Positions 1-5,962 of a DNA stretch of 7,314 nt are shown piece after piece. Source of the stretch: Clostridia bacterium (GTDB lineage Bacteria > Bacillota_A > Clostridia > Oscillospirales > Butyricicoccaceae); NCBI GenBank assembly GCA_017421885.1, contig JAFOHJ010000057.1, positions 1 to 7,314 on the forward strand. The letters run 5' to 3'. The notes below the pieces were generated by a model. That model was given only the letters and a program-made list of their open reading frames with translations. It was not told the origin of the DNA and did no database searches. The first letter of the stretch is position 1, and every line of letters begins with the position of its first letter. Both the position numbers and the translations under genes were made by a program.

Positions 1-2
1 CA

Positions 3-926
3 TCGTTATTCACCGCGGCGGCTGCGTCCTTCAGGACACAGGGCAGCTTTGAAGAGGGTGGACTGGTTGTAAACACCATTGAACTGGCTGATAAAAACGG
101 CCGTTATGATGGTGAGGAGGGAATGAAAGGTCATCTCGTAAACTGGTATAATGCTTCCGGCGTTAATACTGACAGCGACGGCAAGATGATGACAGTTACT
201 TTCAAGGTTGCGGCAAATGCCAAAGCAGGAAAGTATGAGATAGGTCTGGATTATTCGCCGAAAGGTATTTATACCGAAGAGGGCGAAAGGCTTTCGGCAA
301 AAACAGAGGGCGGAGTGATTACTGTGACATCTGATGGTGCAGTGAGCGAACCTGACGATGAAGAAAGTGATGTTCCTCAGTTTGACGATGTTTCCGGAAA
401 CTGGGCCGAGGATTACATCATGGAAGCGGCTGAGAGGGGCATCGTTGTCGGAGATAAGGGGCATTATTATCCCAATGACAACATGACTCGCGCAGAGTTT
501 GTCATGATCCTCTGGCGCGTTATGGGAAGCCCTGCTCCCAAGGGGGAGGCAAGTTTCATTGACCTCACCGCTAACTGGTATAAAGAACCTATTGCATGGG
601 CCGAGGAGAATAAGATCGTCGACGGTTACGGCGGCGGTATCTTTGATCCCAATGGTAATGTCACTCGCGAACAGATGATGACGATTCTTCACCGACTTGC
701 AGGCAGACCTGTAGGCATGGAGATGATGTTCACATCGGTGTATGACCAGAGCTTCTCTGACAGCGCAAATGTAAGCGCATGGGCAAAGAATGCGGTCTAC
801 TGGTCGATTTTTAATGAGATCCTTTGCGGCGAGACTACACCTGATCTCAGTTCGGAGCTTGCTCCGCGCAATGCGGCTACAAGGTCGCAGATCGCAGTAG
901 TCATCGTTCGTTATTTGGATAAATAG
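3..926 (+). CDS. Cohesin-like / SLH-domain cell-surface protein (C-terminal part, 5' end outside window)
   Basis: The frame is open from the first complete codon (base 3) to a TAG at 924-926, so 307 residues of the C-terminal part are present and the signal peptide and N-terminus lie upstream. Numbering from base 3, residues 1 to about 112 read like the second half of a cohesin-type beta-sandwich: a G-K-M-M-T-V-T-F-K-V strand, an A-K-A-G-K-Y-E-I strand and a final G-G-V-I-T-V strand. An acidic linker (EPDDEESD) follows. Three SLH repeats come next: about 127-180 (FDDVSGNW... NMTRAEF), 185-238 (FIDLTANWY... NVTREQM) and 251-307 (FSDSANVSAWA... AATRSQI). SLH triplets bind secondary cell-wall polymer, so the protein should be held on the outside of the wall. 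It is first in a tight cluster with the dockerin gene 18 bases downstream, which suggests a surface anchor. The SLH call is strong; the cohesin call rests on half a domain. The in-frame ATG at 123 is internal, not the start. Confidence 0.9.
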   Translation, partial: SLFTAAAASFRTQGSFEEGGLVVNTIELADKNGRYDGEEGMKGHLVNWYNASGVNTDSDGKMMTVTFKVAANAKAGKYEIGLDYSPKGIYTEEGERLSAKTEGGVITVTSDGAVSEPDDEESDVPQFDDVSGNWAEDYIMEAAERGIVVGDKGHYYPNDNMTRAEFVMILWRVMGSPAPKGEASFIDLTANWYKEPIAWAEENKIVDGYGGGIFDPNGNVTREQMMTILHRLAGRPVGMEMMFTSVYDQSFSDSANVSAWAKNAVYWSIFNEILCGETTPDLSSELAPRNAATRSQIAVVIVRYLDK

Positions 927-944
927 CAGGAAGGAGGAAATTGG

Positions 945-1550
945 ATGAGAAAGTGTTTAAGAACATTGGCAATAGCTGTTGCGCTGGTCCTCGCACTTGG
1001 TGTGACCGCTTTTGCTTCTGAAACTGACCCCATCGTTACACCGGCAGACAGCAACACAACTGCTGCTTTTGATTCGAAATTTGTCAAGCTGGAAAGCCTG
1101 ACCTATAAGAATGATGCCATCGTAGCAGGTGGTCAGTATATGGTCTTTGTTGTCACAGCCAATGCTGAGGGTGAATATATCCCCACAGAGAGCTCGATCC
1201 TTTATATCAATCAGGCTCAGGCATCGGCAGATGGCGAGATCACATTCAGCAATGTATACCCCAAGACAGTTACCGATAGTGCTGTTATGATCTCGGGTAC
1301 AGGCCTCGCAGCCCCTGTTGTCGTAGCAACTATTGATGTACCTTATCTTAAGGGTGACGTAAGCCTTGACGGCACAGTCGACTCGTGGGATGCAACGCTG
1401 GTACTCAGGCATGACGCAGGCCTCACAGAGCTTGATGCTGCACAGATCAATGTTGCAGATGTCAGCGGTGATGGCATAGCAGATTCCTGGGATGCAACGC
1501 TGATCCTGAGATTTGACGCAGGACTCATCGAAGAATTCCCTGCAAAATAA
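945..1550 (+). CDS. Secreted dockerin type I domain-containing protein, 201 aa, no catalytic domain seen
   Basis: The ATG is preceded by AAGGAGG at 931-937, 7 bases upstream, which fixes the start. Residues 1 to about 25 are a signal peptide (charged MRKCLR, hydrophobic core AIAVALVLALGV, TAFAS-E cleavage region). Residues about 46-135 form a small predicted beta-rich module with an S-S-I-L-Y-I-N-Q strand and a Y-P-K loop; I do not recognise it as an enzyme. Residues 136-194 are a dockerin with two calcium-binding F-hand repeats: D138-x-S140-x-D142...D146...D149 and D172-x-S174-x-D176...D180...D183, each followed by a helix ending LRxDAGL. Dockerins bind cohesins with calcium dependence and so attach proteins to scaffoldins. 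The gene lies between two genes for SLH proteins with cohesin-like domains, so it may be an adaptor or structural subunit held at the surface by its neighbours; that pairing is inference. The partner could instead be a scaffoldin elsewhere in the genome. Confidence 0.92.
   Translation: MRKCLRTLAIAVALVLALGVTAFASETDPIVTPADSNTTAAFDSKFVKLESLTYKNDAIVAGGQYMVFVVTANAEGEYIPTESSILYINQAQASADGEITFSNVYPKTVTDSAVMISGTGLAAPVVVATIDVPYLKGDVSLDGTVDSWDATLVLRHDAGLTELDAAQINVADVSGDGIADSWDATLILRFDAGLIEEFPAK
1356..1526 (+). repeat. Duplicated dockerin F-hand repeat (two 23-residue units, 34 residues apart)
   Basis: Unit 1 is encoded by 1356-1424 (residues 138-160) and unit 2 by 1458-1526 (residues 172-194). Both have the calcium ligands D-x-S-x-D-G-x-x-D-x-x-D and share the core DSWDATL followed by LR, one variable residue, then DAGL. 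The TGGGATGCAACGCTG core is identical in DNA. Such two-fold symmetry is known to let classical dockerins bind a cohesin in either of two orientations. Confidence 0.88.
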
Positions 1551-1563
1551 AGGAGGATAAGTA

Positions 1564-3891
1564 ATGACACTCAAGAGAAGTATGGCAATGTTCCTTTCCA
1601 TTGTCATGATGATGTCGCTGGTGTATATTCCTGCATCTGCGGCTGATGGATTTGCTGTAACAATTGAGGCTAACCCCGCTGAGGTAAGCGCAGCTGCACC
1701 TATCAAGGCAGGCGAGACACTCACAGTAACAGCTAAGTATGTCAACTGGCCCGAAGGCGTAGACTCTCTGGCATTTGCTCTGACATACGACACAACACTG
1801 TTGGAGACAAAGATCGCAAAGATTGCGATCGGCACAGTCCCCACACAGGGTGGTGATTATGAGGGCCTTGCTCCCACATTCACACCCAACGTTCAGAAGG
1901 CAAAGTCCCGTGTATATGCTTCGATGGCATACACAGGCGCCAGCCTTGCTTCTGAAAGCGGCACACTGTTCACAGTTACATTTACAGCTCTGAGCGATAT
2001 TTCCGAAAAGCTCGAGTTTGGTTTCAACTTTGAACAGCTCTATCAGGGCGGCAATGGTGTTAACGACACAACAGCAGTTGAAGCTCCTGAGAAGGTATTT
2101 GTAAACGCAATCCTGACAGGTGAGCAGACAGTTGCTGTCGCAGCTCCTGTTAAGAAGGGCACACCCGTTACAACTGTTGAAGGCACAAACTTCGCAGGTA
2201 CAGTAACATGGTCTCCCGAGGTTGGCGAAACATTTGAAGCCAGCACAGAATACACAGCTGATGTAGCTCTGACAGCAGCTGACGGTTACTCCTTCGACAA
2301 GGCTGCAAAGCCCGTTGTCGCAGATGCAACAGTCTCCAATGTTACAGTTTCGGCTGATGGCAAGACCATGACATTCAAGGCAAAGTTCGCAGCAACAGCC
2401 GGTCATGTTGATGCAGATGGCCTCTGGGAAACAGACGGTGAGAAGCATTGGCACACATGTGCATGCGGCGATAAGATCGATGAAGGCACACATAAGGGCG
2501 GCGAAGCAACATGCGCAGCAAAGGCAAAGTGCGAAGTCTGCGGCGCTGAATACGGCGAACTGAATGCAGAGAACCACAAGGGCGAGACAGAAGTTCGCGA
2601 TGCTCTGAATCCCAGCTGTAAGGATGCCGGTTACACAGGCGATACATACTGCCTGGATTGCGGCGTAATGATCCTTAAGGGTGAGGTTATCCCTGCAACA
2701 GGCGAGCATGTTGATGTAAATGATGCATGGGAAACAGACGGCGAGAACCACTGGCACACATGCGCATGCGAAACAAAGTTTGACGTAGAAGCTCATAAGG
2801 GCGGCGAAGCAACATGCGCAGCAAAGGCAAAGTGCGAAGTCTGCGGCGCTGAATACGGCGAGATCAATGCAGAGAACCACAAGGGCGAGACAGAAGTCCG
2901 CGATGCTCTGAACCCCAGCTGTAAGGATGCCGGTTACACAGGCGATACATACTGCCTGGATTGCGGCGTAATGATCCTTAAGGGCGAGGTTATCCCCGCA
3001 ACAGGCGAGCATGTTGATGCAAACGACGCATGGGAGACAGACGGTGAGAACCACTGGCACACATGCGGCTGCGGCACAGAGTTTGACAAGGCAGCACACG
3101 ATTGGGCAGAGGCTAACTGCACAGAGCCCAAGACATGTAAGGTCTGCGCTCTGACTGAGGGTGAGGCTCTCGGCCATAGCCATGACATGGAAACATGGAA
3201 GACAAATAAGACATCTCATTGGCATGAATGTGCATGCGGCGATAAGATTGACGTAGCAGAGCACGAATACGGCGATGACAAGCTTTGCGATATCTGCGGA
3301 TACAAGAAGCCTGCAAAGAAGCCTGCAACAGTAGAGCCTGAAGTCCCTGTTGAGCCCGAAGTTCCCGCATTTGAGGACGTAGCAGAAGATGCATACTATG
3401 CAGATTCAGTTCAGTGGGCAGTAGAGAATGAAGTCACAAACGGCATGACCGAGACAACATTCGCTCCCGATGCAATCTGCACACGTGCACAGGCAGTTAC
3501 ATTCCTGTGGCGTGCAGCAGGCGCTCCCGCTCCCGAGAGCGACGAGATGCCCTTCACAGATGTAGCAGAAGGTGCTTACTACTACGATGCAGTCCTGTGG
3601 GCAATCGAGCAGGGTATCACAAACGGCACATCTGAAACAACATTCAGCCCCGATATGACAGTCACACGCGCACATGTCGTCACATTCCTGTGGCGTATGG
3701 AAGGCGCAGAGGAGGCTTCTTCCGAGAATCCCTTCGTTGACGTCGAAGAAGGTACATATTACTATGATGCAGTTCTGTGGGCAGTAGAGAATGAGATCAC
3801 AAACGGCATGAGCGAGGATACATTTGTTCCCGCAAACGGCTGCACACGTGGTCAGATCGTTACATTCATCTATCGCTGCATGGCTGAATAA
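1564..3891 (+). CDS. Secreted cohesin-like / Ig-like / Cys-His-rich repeat / SLH surface protein, 775 aa
   Basis: AGGAGG at 1551-1556 lies 7 bases before the ATG, just after the dockerin gene's stop, so the two are surely co-transcribed. Residues 1-26 are a signal peptide (KRSMAMFLSIVMMMSLV, cleavage near ASA-A). Residues about 30-183 look like a cohesin-type beta-sandwich, with SLAFALTYDTTLLE and SGTLFTVTF as marker strands. Residues about 188-277 resemble an Ig-like module of Firmicutes surface proteins (TVTWSP, EYTADVALTAADGYSF). Residues 281-579 are Cys/His-rich repeats with HWHTCACG, CEVCG and CLDCG motifs that could bind metal. A short P-E-V-rich linker leads to three SLH domains starting near 603, 664 and 724, with TRAQ, TRAH and TRGQ in place of the consensus TRAE. 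Together this is a wall-bound extended surface protein. Threonine is almost always ACA, unlike the metabolic genes here, suggesting high expression. The exact ligand is unknown. Confidence 0.93.
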   Translation: MTLKRSMAMFLSIVMMMSLVYIPASAADGFAVTIEANPAEVSAAAPIKAGETLTVTAKYVNWPEGVDSLAFALTYDTTLLETKIAKIAIGTVPTQGGDYEGLAPTFTPNVQKAKSRVYASMAYTGASLASESGTLFTVTFTALSDISEKLEFGFNFEQLYQGGNGVNDTTAVEAPEKVFVNAILTGEQTVAVAAPVKKGTPVTTVEGTNFAGTVTWSPEVGETFEASTEYTADVALTAADGYSFDKAAKPVVADATVSNVTVSADGKTMTFKAKFAATAGHVDADGLWETDGEKHWHTCACGDKIDEGTHKGGEATCAAKAKCEVCGAEYGELNAENHKGETEVRDALNPSCKDAGYTGDTYCLDCGVMILKGEVIPATGEHVDVNDAWETDGENHWHTCACETKFDVEAHKGGEATCAAKAKCEVCGAEYGEINAENHKGETEVRDALNPSCKDAGYTGDTYCLDCGVMILKGEVIPATGEHVDANDAWETDGENHWHTCGCGTEFDKAAHDWAEANCTEPKTCKVCALTEGEALGHSHDMETWKTNKTSHWHECACGDKIDVAEHEYGDDKLCDICGYKKPAKKPATVEPEVPVEPEVPAFEDVAEDAYYADSVQWAVENEVTNGMTETTFAPDAICTRAQAVTFLWRAAGAPAPESDEMPFTDVAEGAYYYDAVLWAIEQGITNGTSETTFSPDMTVTRAHVVTFLWRMEGAEEASSENPFVDVEEGTYYYDAVLWAVENEITNGMSEDTFVPANGCTRGQIVTFIYRCMAE
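2404..2706 (+). repeat. Cys/His-rich repeat unit 1 (303 bp, 101 residues)
   Basis: This in-frame unit encodes residues 281-381 of the 775-residue surface protein. It starts HVDADGLWETDG, contains HWHTCACG, CEVCG and CLDCG, and ends EVIPATGE. Bases 2491-2706 differ from the matching part of the next unit at only 7 positions by eye, changing one residue (Leu to Ile). Confidence 0.93.
2707..3009 (+). repeat. Cys/His-rich repeat unit 2 (303 bp, 101 residues)
   Basis: A direct tandem copy of the preceding unit, encoding residues 382-482. Its first 29 residues differ from unit 1 (HVDVNDAWETDG, CACETKFDVEA) and are closer to the third partial unit, while its last 72 residues match unit 1 with a single Leu/Ile change. 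This mosaic pattern suggests unequal exchange or gene conversion. Confidence 0.93.
3010..3099 (+). repeat. Partial third Cys/His-rich repeat unit
   Basis: Residues 483-512 repeat the start of the unit (HVDANDAWETDGENHWHTC, then GCGTEFD). The sequence then departs into a shorter version with C-T-E-P-K-T-C-K-V-C spacing instead of the long CEVCG-to-CLDCG segment, so the array ends in a truncated or older copy. Confidence 0.85.
3196..3300 (+). repeat. Degenerate fourth Cys/His-rich repeat unit
   Basis: Residues 545-579 carry the same signature in diverged form: HWHECACGDKIDVAEH followed by LCDICGYKK. It is the last unit before the K-P-rich and P-E-V-rich linker to the SLH domains. Its CACGDKID stretch matches unit 1 rather than units 2 or 3. 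Confidence 0.75.
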
Positions 3892-3992
3892 TCGGAGCAC
3901 GGAAAGATAGAAAAAGAGTAAAGAAAGTGCCCAGAATAGTTGGATCAGGATTATGAGATTGATTAATTCATAAGCATCCTACTAACTATAGA

Positions 3993-4025
3993 GAAATATC
4001 TGTAAATGCCGATAGCAGATATTTC
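3993..4025 (+). other. Stem-loop in the 3' untranslated region of the surface operon
   Basis: GAAATATCTG (3993-4002) pairs perfectly with CAGATATTTC (4016-4025) around a 13-base loop. It lies directly before the terminator stem and lacks its own T-tract, so it is not a terminator itself. A weaker AT-rich inverted repeat (TTATGA at 3951-3956, TCATAA at 3968-3973) lies upstream. Together they suggest a structured 3' end that could protect the mRNA. I see no gene or other signal in 3892-3950. Confidence 0.6.
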
Positions 4026-4028
4026 GAA

Positions 4029-4072
4029 AGAGCTGCCGCAGAATGTAAAAGTTCTGCGGCAGCTTTCTTTTT
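4029..4072 (+). terminator. Rho-independent terminator of the surface-protein operon
   Basis: AGCTGCCGCAGAA (4031-4043) pairs perfectly with TTCTGCGGCAGCT (4052-4064) around an 8-base loop, and the run TTCTTTTTT follows at 4065-4073 with one C interruption. The 13-bp GC-rich stem plus T-tract is a strong intrinsic terminator for the plus-strand genes, 138 bases beyond the last stop codon. Confidence 0.92.
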
Positions 4073-4090
4073 GATATGAAATAACAAAAC

Positions 4091-4127
4091 AAACGGCACT
4101 TGCCATGTTGATTGGCAGGTGCCGTTT
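4091..4127 (-). terminator. Terminator-like hairpin for the minus-strand hydrolase, probably bidirectional
   Basis: AAACGGCACTTGCCA (4091-4105) pairs with TGGCAGGTGCCGTTT (4113-4127), with a single G-T wobble and a 7-base loop. Read on the minus strand it begins 7 bases after the hydrolase stop codon (4134-4136) and is followed by a T-rich stretch, GTTTGTTTTGTT. Read on the plus strand it ends in TTTTTGAGTTT, so it may also catch read-through from the surface operon. Confidence 0.85.
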
Positions 4128-4133
4128 TTGAGT

Positions 4134-4967
4134 TTATGCTTCTTCCATCAGGGCTATCTTCCCGAAGATAGTTCTGATAAGCGACACACGGTTGGAAACA
4201 AACGAGTGACCGTCGTTTATCATGGTCAGACTGGTGGGGTGGCCCTTGGCCTTAAGATGCTCATATATCGGCAGGATGTGCCCGCGATAAGGTGTGACCG
4301 TGTCATTCTCCGCACCGATAAAATGCAGCGGGATATGGATAGGGATGTTCTCGGCGGCAGTGACAAAGCGCCACTTCTCATAATTTGCAAGAGCATCCTC
4401 GCGTAGCCAGCTGCCGTCGGGAATACGGAAGCATCCGCCCGGCTGCACCTCGGTGAGACCCTTGAAGGACAAAGGCTCATGTTCGTACATATGGGAAAGG
4501 TCGCAGGGGGCCATGGCGATGGCGCCCTTTACATCAAGGCCCTGTGCAAGGCTGTTTATCGTAGTGAATCCGCCCATGCTGTGGCCGAGGACATAGATGC
4601 GATCGGGGTCGATACGGTATTCGTCGGCATGAGCCTTGAGATAGGCGACAACATTCTTTGCATCTTCGATAAGATGTGAGAAACGATAGTAGCCATAGCT
4701 ACCCCAGATGCCACGGTAGGAGAAATAAGCGGTGGCGATGCCGGTGCGCTGAAGGGCAAAGAAGATATCAAGGTTGCGGTCGTTGCCCGGGTGGCCGTGG
4801 AGCATCAGCAGCAGAGGGGTGCGCTCGTCCACCTTCTTCACAGCCGGCATGATGAGCTTGCCGAAGAGCTTTTCGCCCTCACTTTCGATCTCGAGGCCGA
4901 CTCCCTCGGCAGGGATGACGAGTTCCGGGTCGTGGTTGTCTTCAAACAGATATTTTTCCTGAAGCAT
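4134..4967 (-). CDS. Alpha/beta hydrolase (esterase/peptidase-like), 277 aa
   Basis: This is a complete cytoplasmic alpha/beta-hydrolase-fold protein without a signal peptide. The oxyanion-hole region is LLLMLHGHPGN (about 52-62), the nucleophile elbow is GHSMGG with Ser130, the acid is probably Asp222 in GAENDTVTP and the base His254 in NDGHSF. All parts of a Ser-Asp-His triad are thus in the expected order. A segment at about 153-205 between strands is likely the lid. The family includes carboxylesterases and acylaminoacyl-peptidase-like enzymes; the substrate cannot be read from the sequence. The start is supported by GGGAGG (4979-4974 on the minus strand), 6 bases upstream. The gene follows the DUF362 gene by 59 bases with a GC-rich hairpin between them. 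I saw no convincing promoter of its own, so it probably depends partly on read-through. Confidence 0.92.
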   Translation of the reverse strand: MLQEKYLFEDNHDPELVIPAEGVGLEIESEGEKLFGKLIMPAVKKVDERTPLLLMLHGHPGNDRNLDIFFALQRTGIATAYFSYRGIWGSYGYYRFSHLIEDAKNVVAYLKAHADEYRIDPDRIYVLGHSMGGFTTINSLAQGLDVKGAIAMAPCDLSHMYEHEPLSFKGLTEVQPGGCFRIPDGSWLREDALANYEKWRFVTAAENIPIHIPLHFIGAENDTVTPYRGHILPIYEHLKAKGHPTSLTMINDGHSFVSNRVSLIRTIFGKIALMEEA

Positions 4968-4990
4968 AGTTTTCCTCCCGATATAAAATA

Positions 4991-5010
4991 TCCCCGGCAG
5001 AAGCCGGGGA
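4991..5010 (-). terminator. Short GC-rich hairpin between DUF362 gene and hydrolase, possible terminator or attenuator
   Basis: TCCCCGGC (4991-4998) and GCCGGGGA (5003-5010) form a perfect 8-bp stem with a 4-base loop. On the minus strand it begins 16 bases after the DUF362 stop and is followed by TATTTTATAT, T-rich but broken by A. It then runs at once into the hydrolase ribosome binding site. It could end most DUF362 transcripts while letting some continue. Confidence 0.68.
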
Positions 5011-5026
5011 TAGGACAGATCTAAGA

Positions 5027-5893
5027 TTACTGAACTTCTACCAGCTCATACTCGCGGCTGCCGTAGCCAAGCTCGGCTGCTGCCTCGATGGTATGAACGC
5101 CGTTGCGGCTCTCGATACGCTCGAGCAGGTGGGGCTTGCCGGGGTCGGAGCAGGCATAAACGAGGTCTATGCAGGCCTGGTCGATGGCAATGGGGTCGGT
5201 CGATGCAAGGATGCCGATGTCAGCGATGCAGGGATCTTCGGCCTTTGCGCAGCAGTCGCAGTCGACACTCATGTTCTTCATGACATTGATATATACTACC
5301 TTGCCCTCAAAGTAATCGACAACGCTCTTTGCGGCATCTGCCATGGATTCGAGGAACAGGTCGTGGTCGGCTGTCCAGATCTTCTCGGGCTCGCCGGCGC
5401 CGTGGATGTATGCCTTGCCGTAGGAGGAGGCAACACCGATGGAGAGCTGCTTGATGGCTCCACCGTAACCACCCATGGGATGACCCTTGAAATGGGAGAG
5501 AACCAGCATGGAGTCATAGTTTTCGATGTTCTTGCCGACGTAGTTCTTCTTGATGACCTTGCCGTTAGGGATATCGAGCTCCAGATCGGGACCTTCGGCA
5601 TCCATGATGTCAACGGGGAAAGCAGCCTTCCAGCCGTGATATTCGATGAGCTTCTTGTGCTTCTCGGTTGTGTTGCGTTCGCCCTCATAGGCTGTGTTGC
5701 ACTCGACGACTGTGCCGCCTACATGCTCGATAACAGGCTTCCAGAACTTGGGGCCGAGGAAGTTCTGATTGCCCTTCTCGCCCGAATGGAGCTTGATGGC
5801 TACCTTGCCGGGGAGCTCTTTATCTACCATCTTGAAAAGCTCGAGGACCTTTTCGGGAGTGATGGTGCGTGTGAAGAATACTTTTGCAGACAT
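5027..5893 (-). CDS. DUF362 domain-containing protein, ferredoxin-less short form, 288 aa
   Basis: The core SHFKGHPMGGYGGAIKQLSI (about 133-152) is the hallmark of the DUF362 family, and the later DIGILASTDPIAIDQAC (225-241) also fits. The biochemical role of the family is not established; many members carry two 4Fe-4S ferredoxin motifs. Here that insert is absent: after GVASSYGK the chain goes straight to an E-P-E-K-I-W-T-A-D helix region. A cysteine cluster remains (Cys212, Cys214, Cys215, Cys222; DCDCCAKAEDPC), which could bind metal, but this is inference. There is no signal peptide, so it should be cytoplasmic. The ATG is preceded by AGGAGGG (5908-5902 on the minus strand), 8 bases upstream. 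The gene has its own extended -10 promoter in the 69-base gap after the deacylase gene, and no terminator separates those two. Confidence 0.92.
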   Translation of the reverse strand: MSAKVFFTRTITPEKVLELFKMVDKELPGKVAIKLHSGEKGNQNFLGPKFWKPVIEHVGGTVVECNTAYEGERNTTEKHKKLIEYHGWKAAFPVDIMDAEGPDLELDIPNGKVIKKNYVGKNIENYDSMLVLSHFKGHPMGGYGGAIKQLSIGVASSYGKAYIHGAGEPEKIWTADHDLFLESMADAAKSVVDYFEGKVVYINVMKNMSVDCDCCAKAEDPCIADIGILASTDPIAIDQACIDLVYACSDPGKPHLLERIESRNGVHTIEAAAELGYGSREYELVEVQ

Positions 5894-5928
5894 AGGTGTT
5901 ACCCTCCTGATGTATTATTGATAAACTC

Positions 5929-5940
5929 ATTATATCATAT
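5929..5940 (-). promoter_or_regulatory. Extended -10 promoter for the DUF362 gene
   Basis: On the minus strand the sequence reads TGA-TATAAT, a consensus -10 (5934-5929) with the TGn extension at 5937-5935. No good -35 hexamer lies 16-18 bases upstream, which is usual for extended -10 promoters. Transcription would start near 5922, leaving a leader of about 28 bases with the ribosome binding site. Confidence 0.65.
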
Positions 5941-5962
5941 TTTACAGAGAATAAAAGAGAAA

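Noticed and set aside
123..926. ATG at 123 as the true start of the first gene, with GAGGAGGG just before it
   Set aside because: The GA-rich stretch is only 1-2 bases from the ATG, too close to work, and the same frame is open upstream with sequence that fits the cohesin-like domain; a start here would lack a signal peptide.
957..1844. Open frame of 295 codons on the minus strand opposite the dockerin gene
   Set aside because: The opposite strand encodes an obvious signal peptide and dockerin with proper ribosome binding site; this frame has neither motif nor start signal.
2404..3009. Tandem repeats as a CRISPR array or insertion element
   Set aside because: Units are 303 bp, in frame, without spacers, and encode continuous protein; there are no terminal inverted repeats or transposase.
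1525..3264. Long open frame of 579 codons on the minus strand opposite the large surface gene
   Set aside because: It is rich in Cys and Ala only because ACA, GCA and GGC codons on the other strand read as TGT, TGC and GCC; it has no ribosome binding site, no recognisable domain and lies against a gene with clear domains.
3892..4133. Small gene or non-coding RNA in the convergent gap
   Set aside because: No open frame with a ribosome binding site was seen and no promoter-like pair stands before the stem-loops; the structures are explained as 3' ends.
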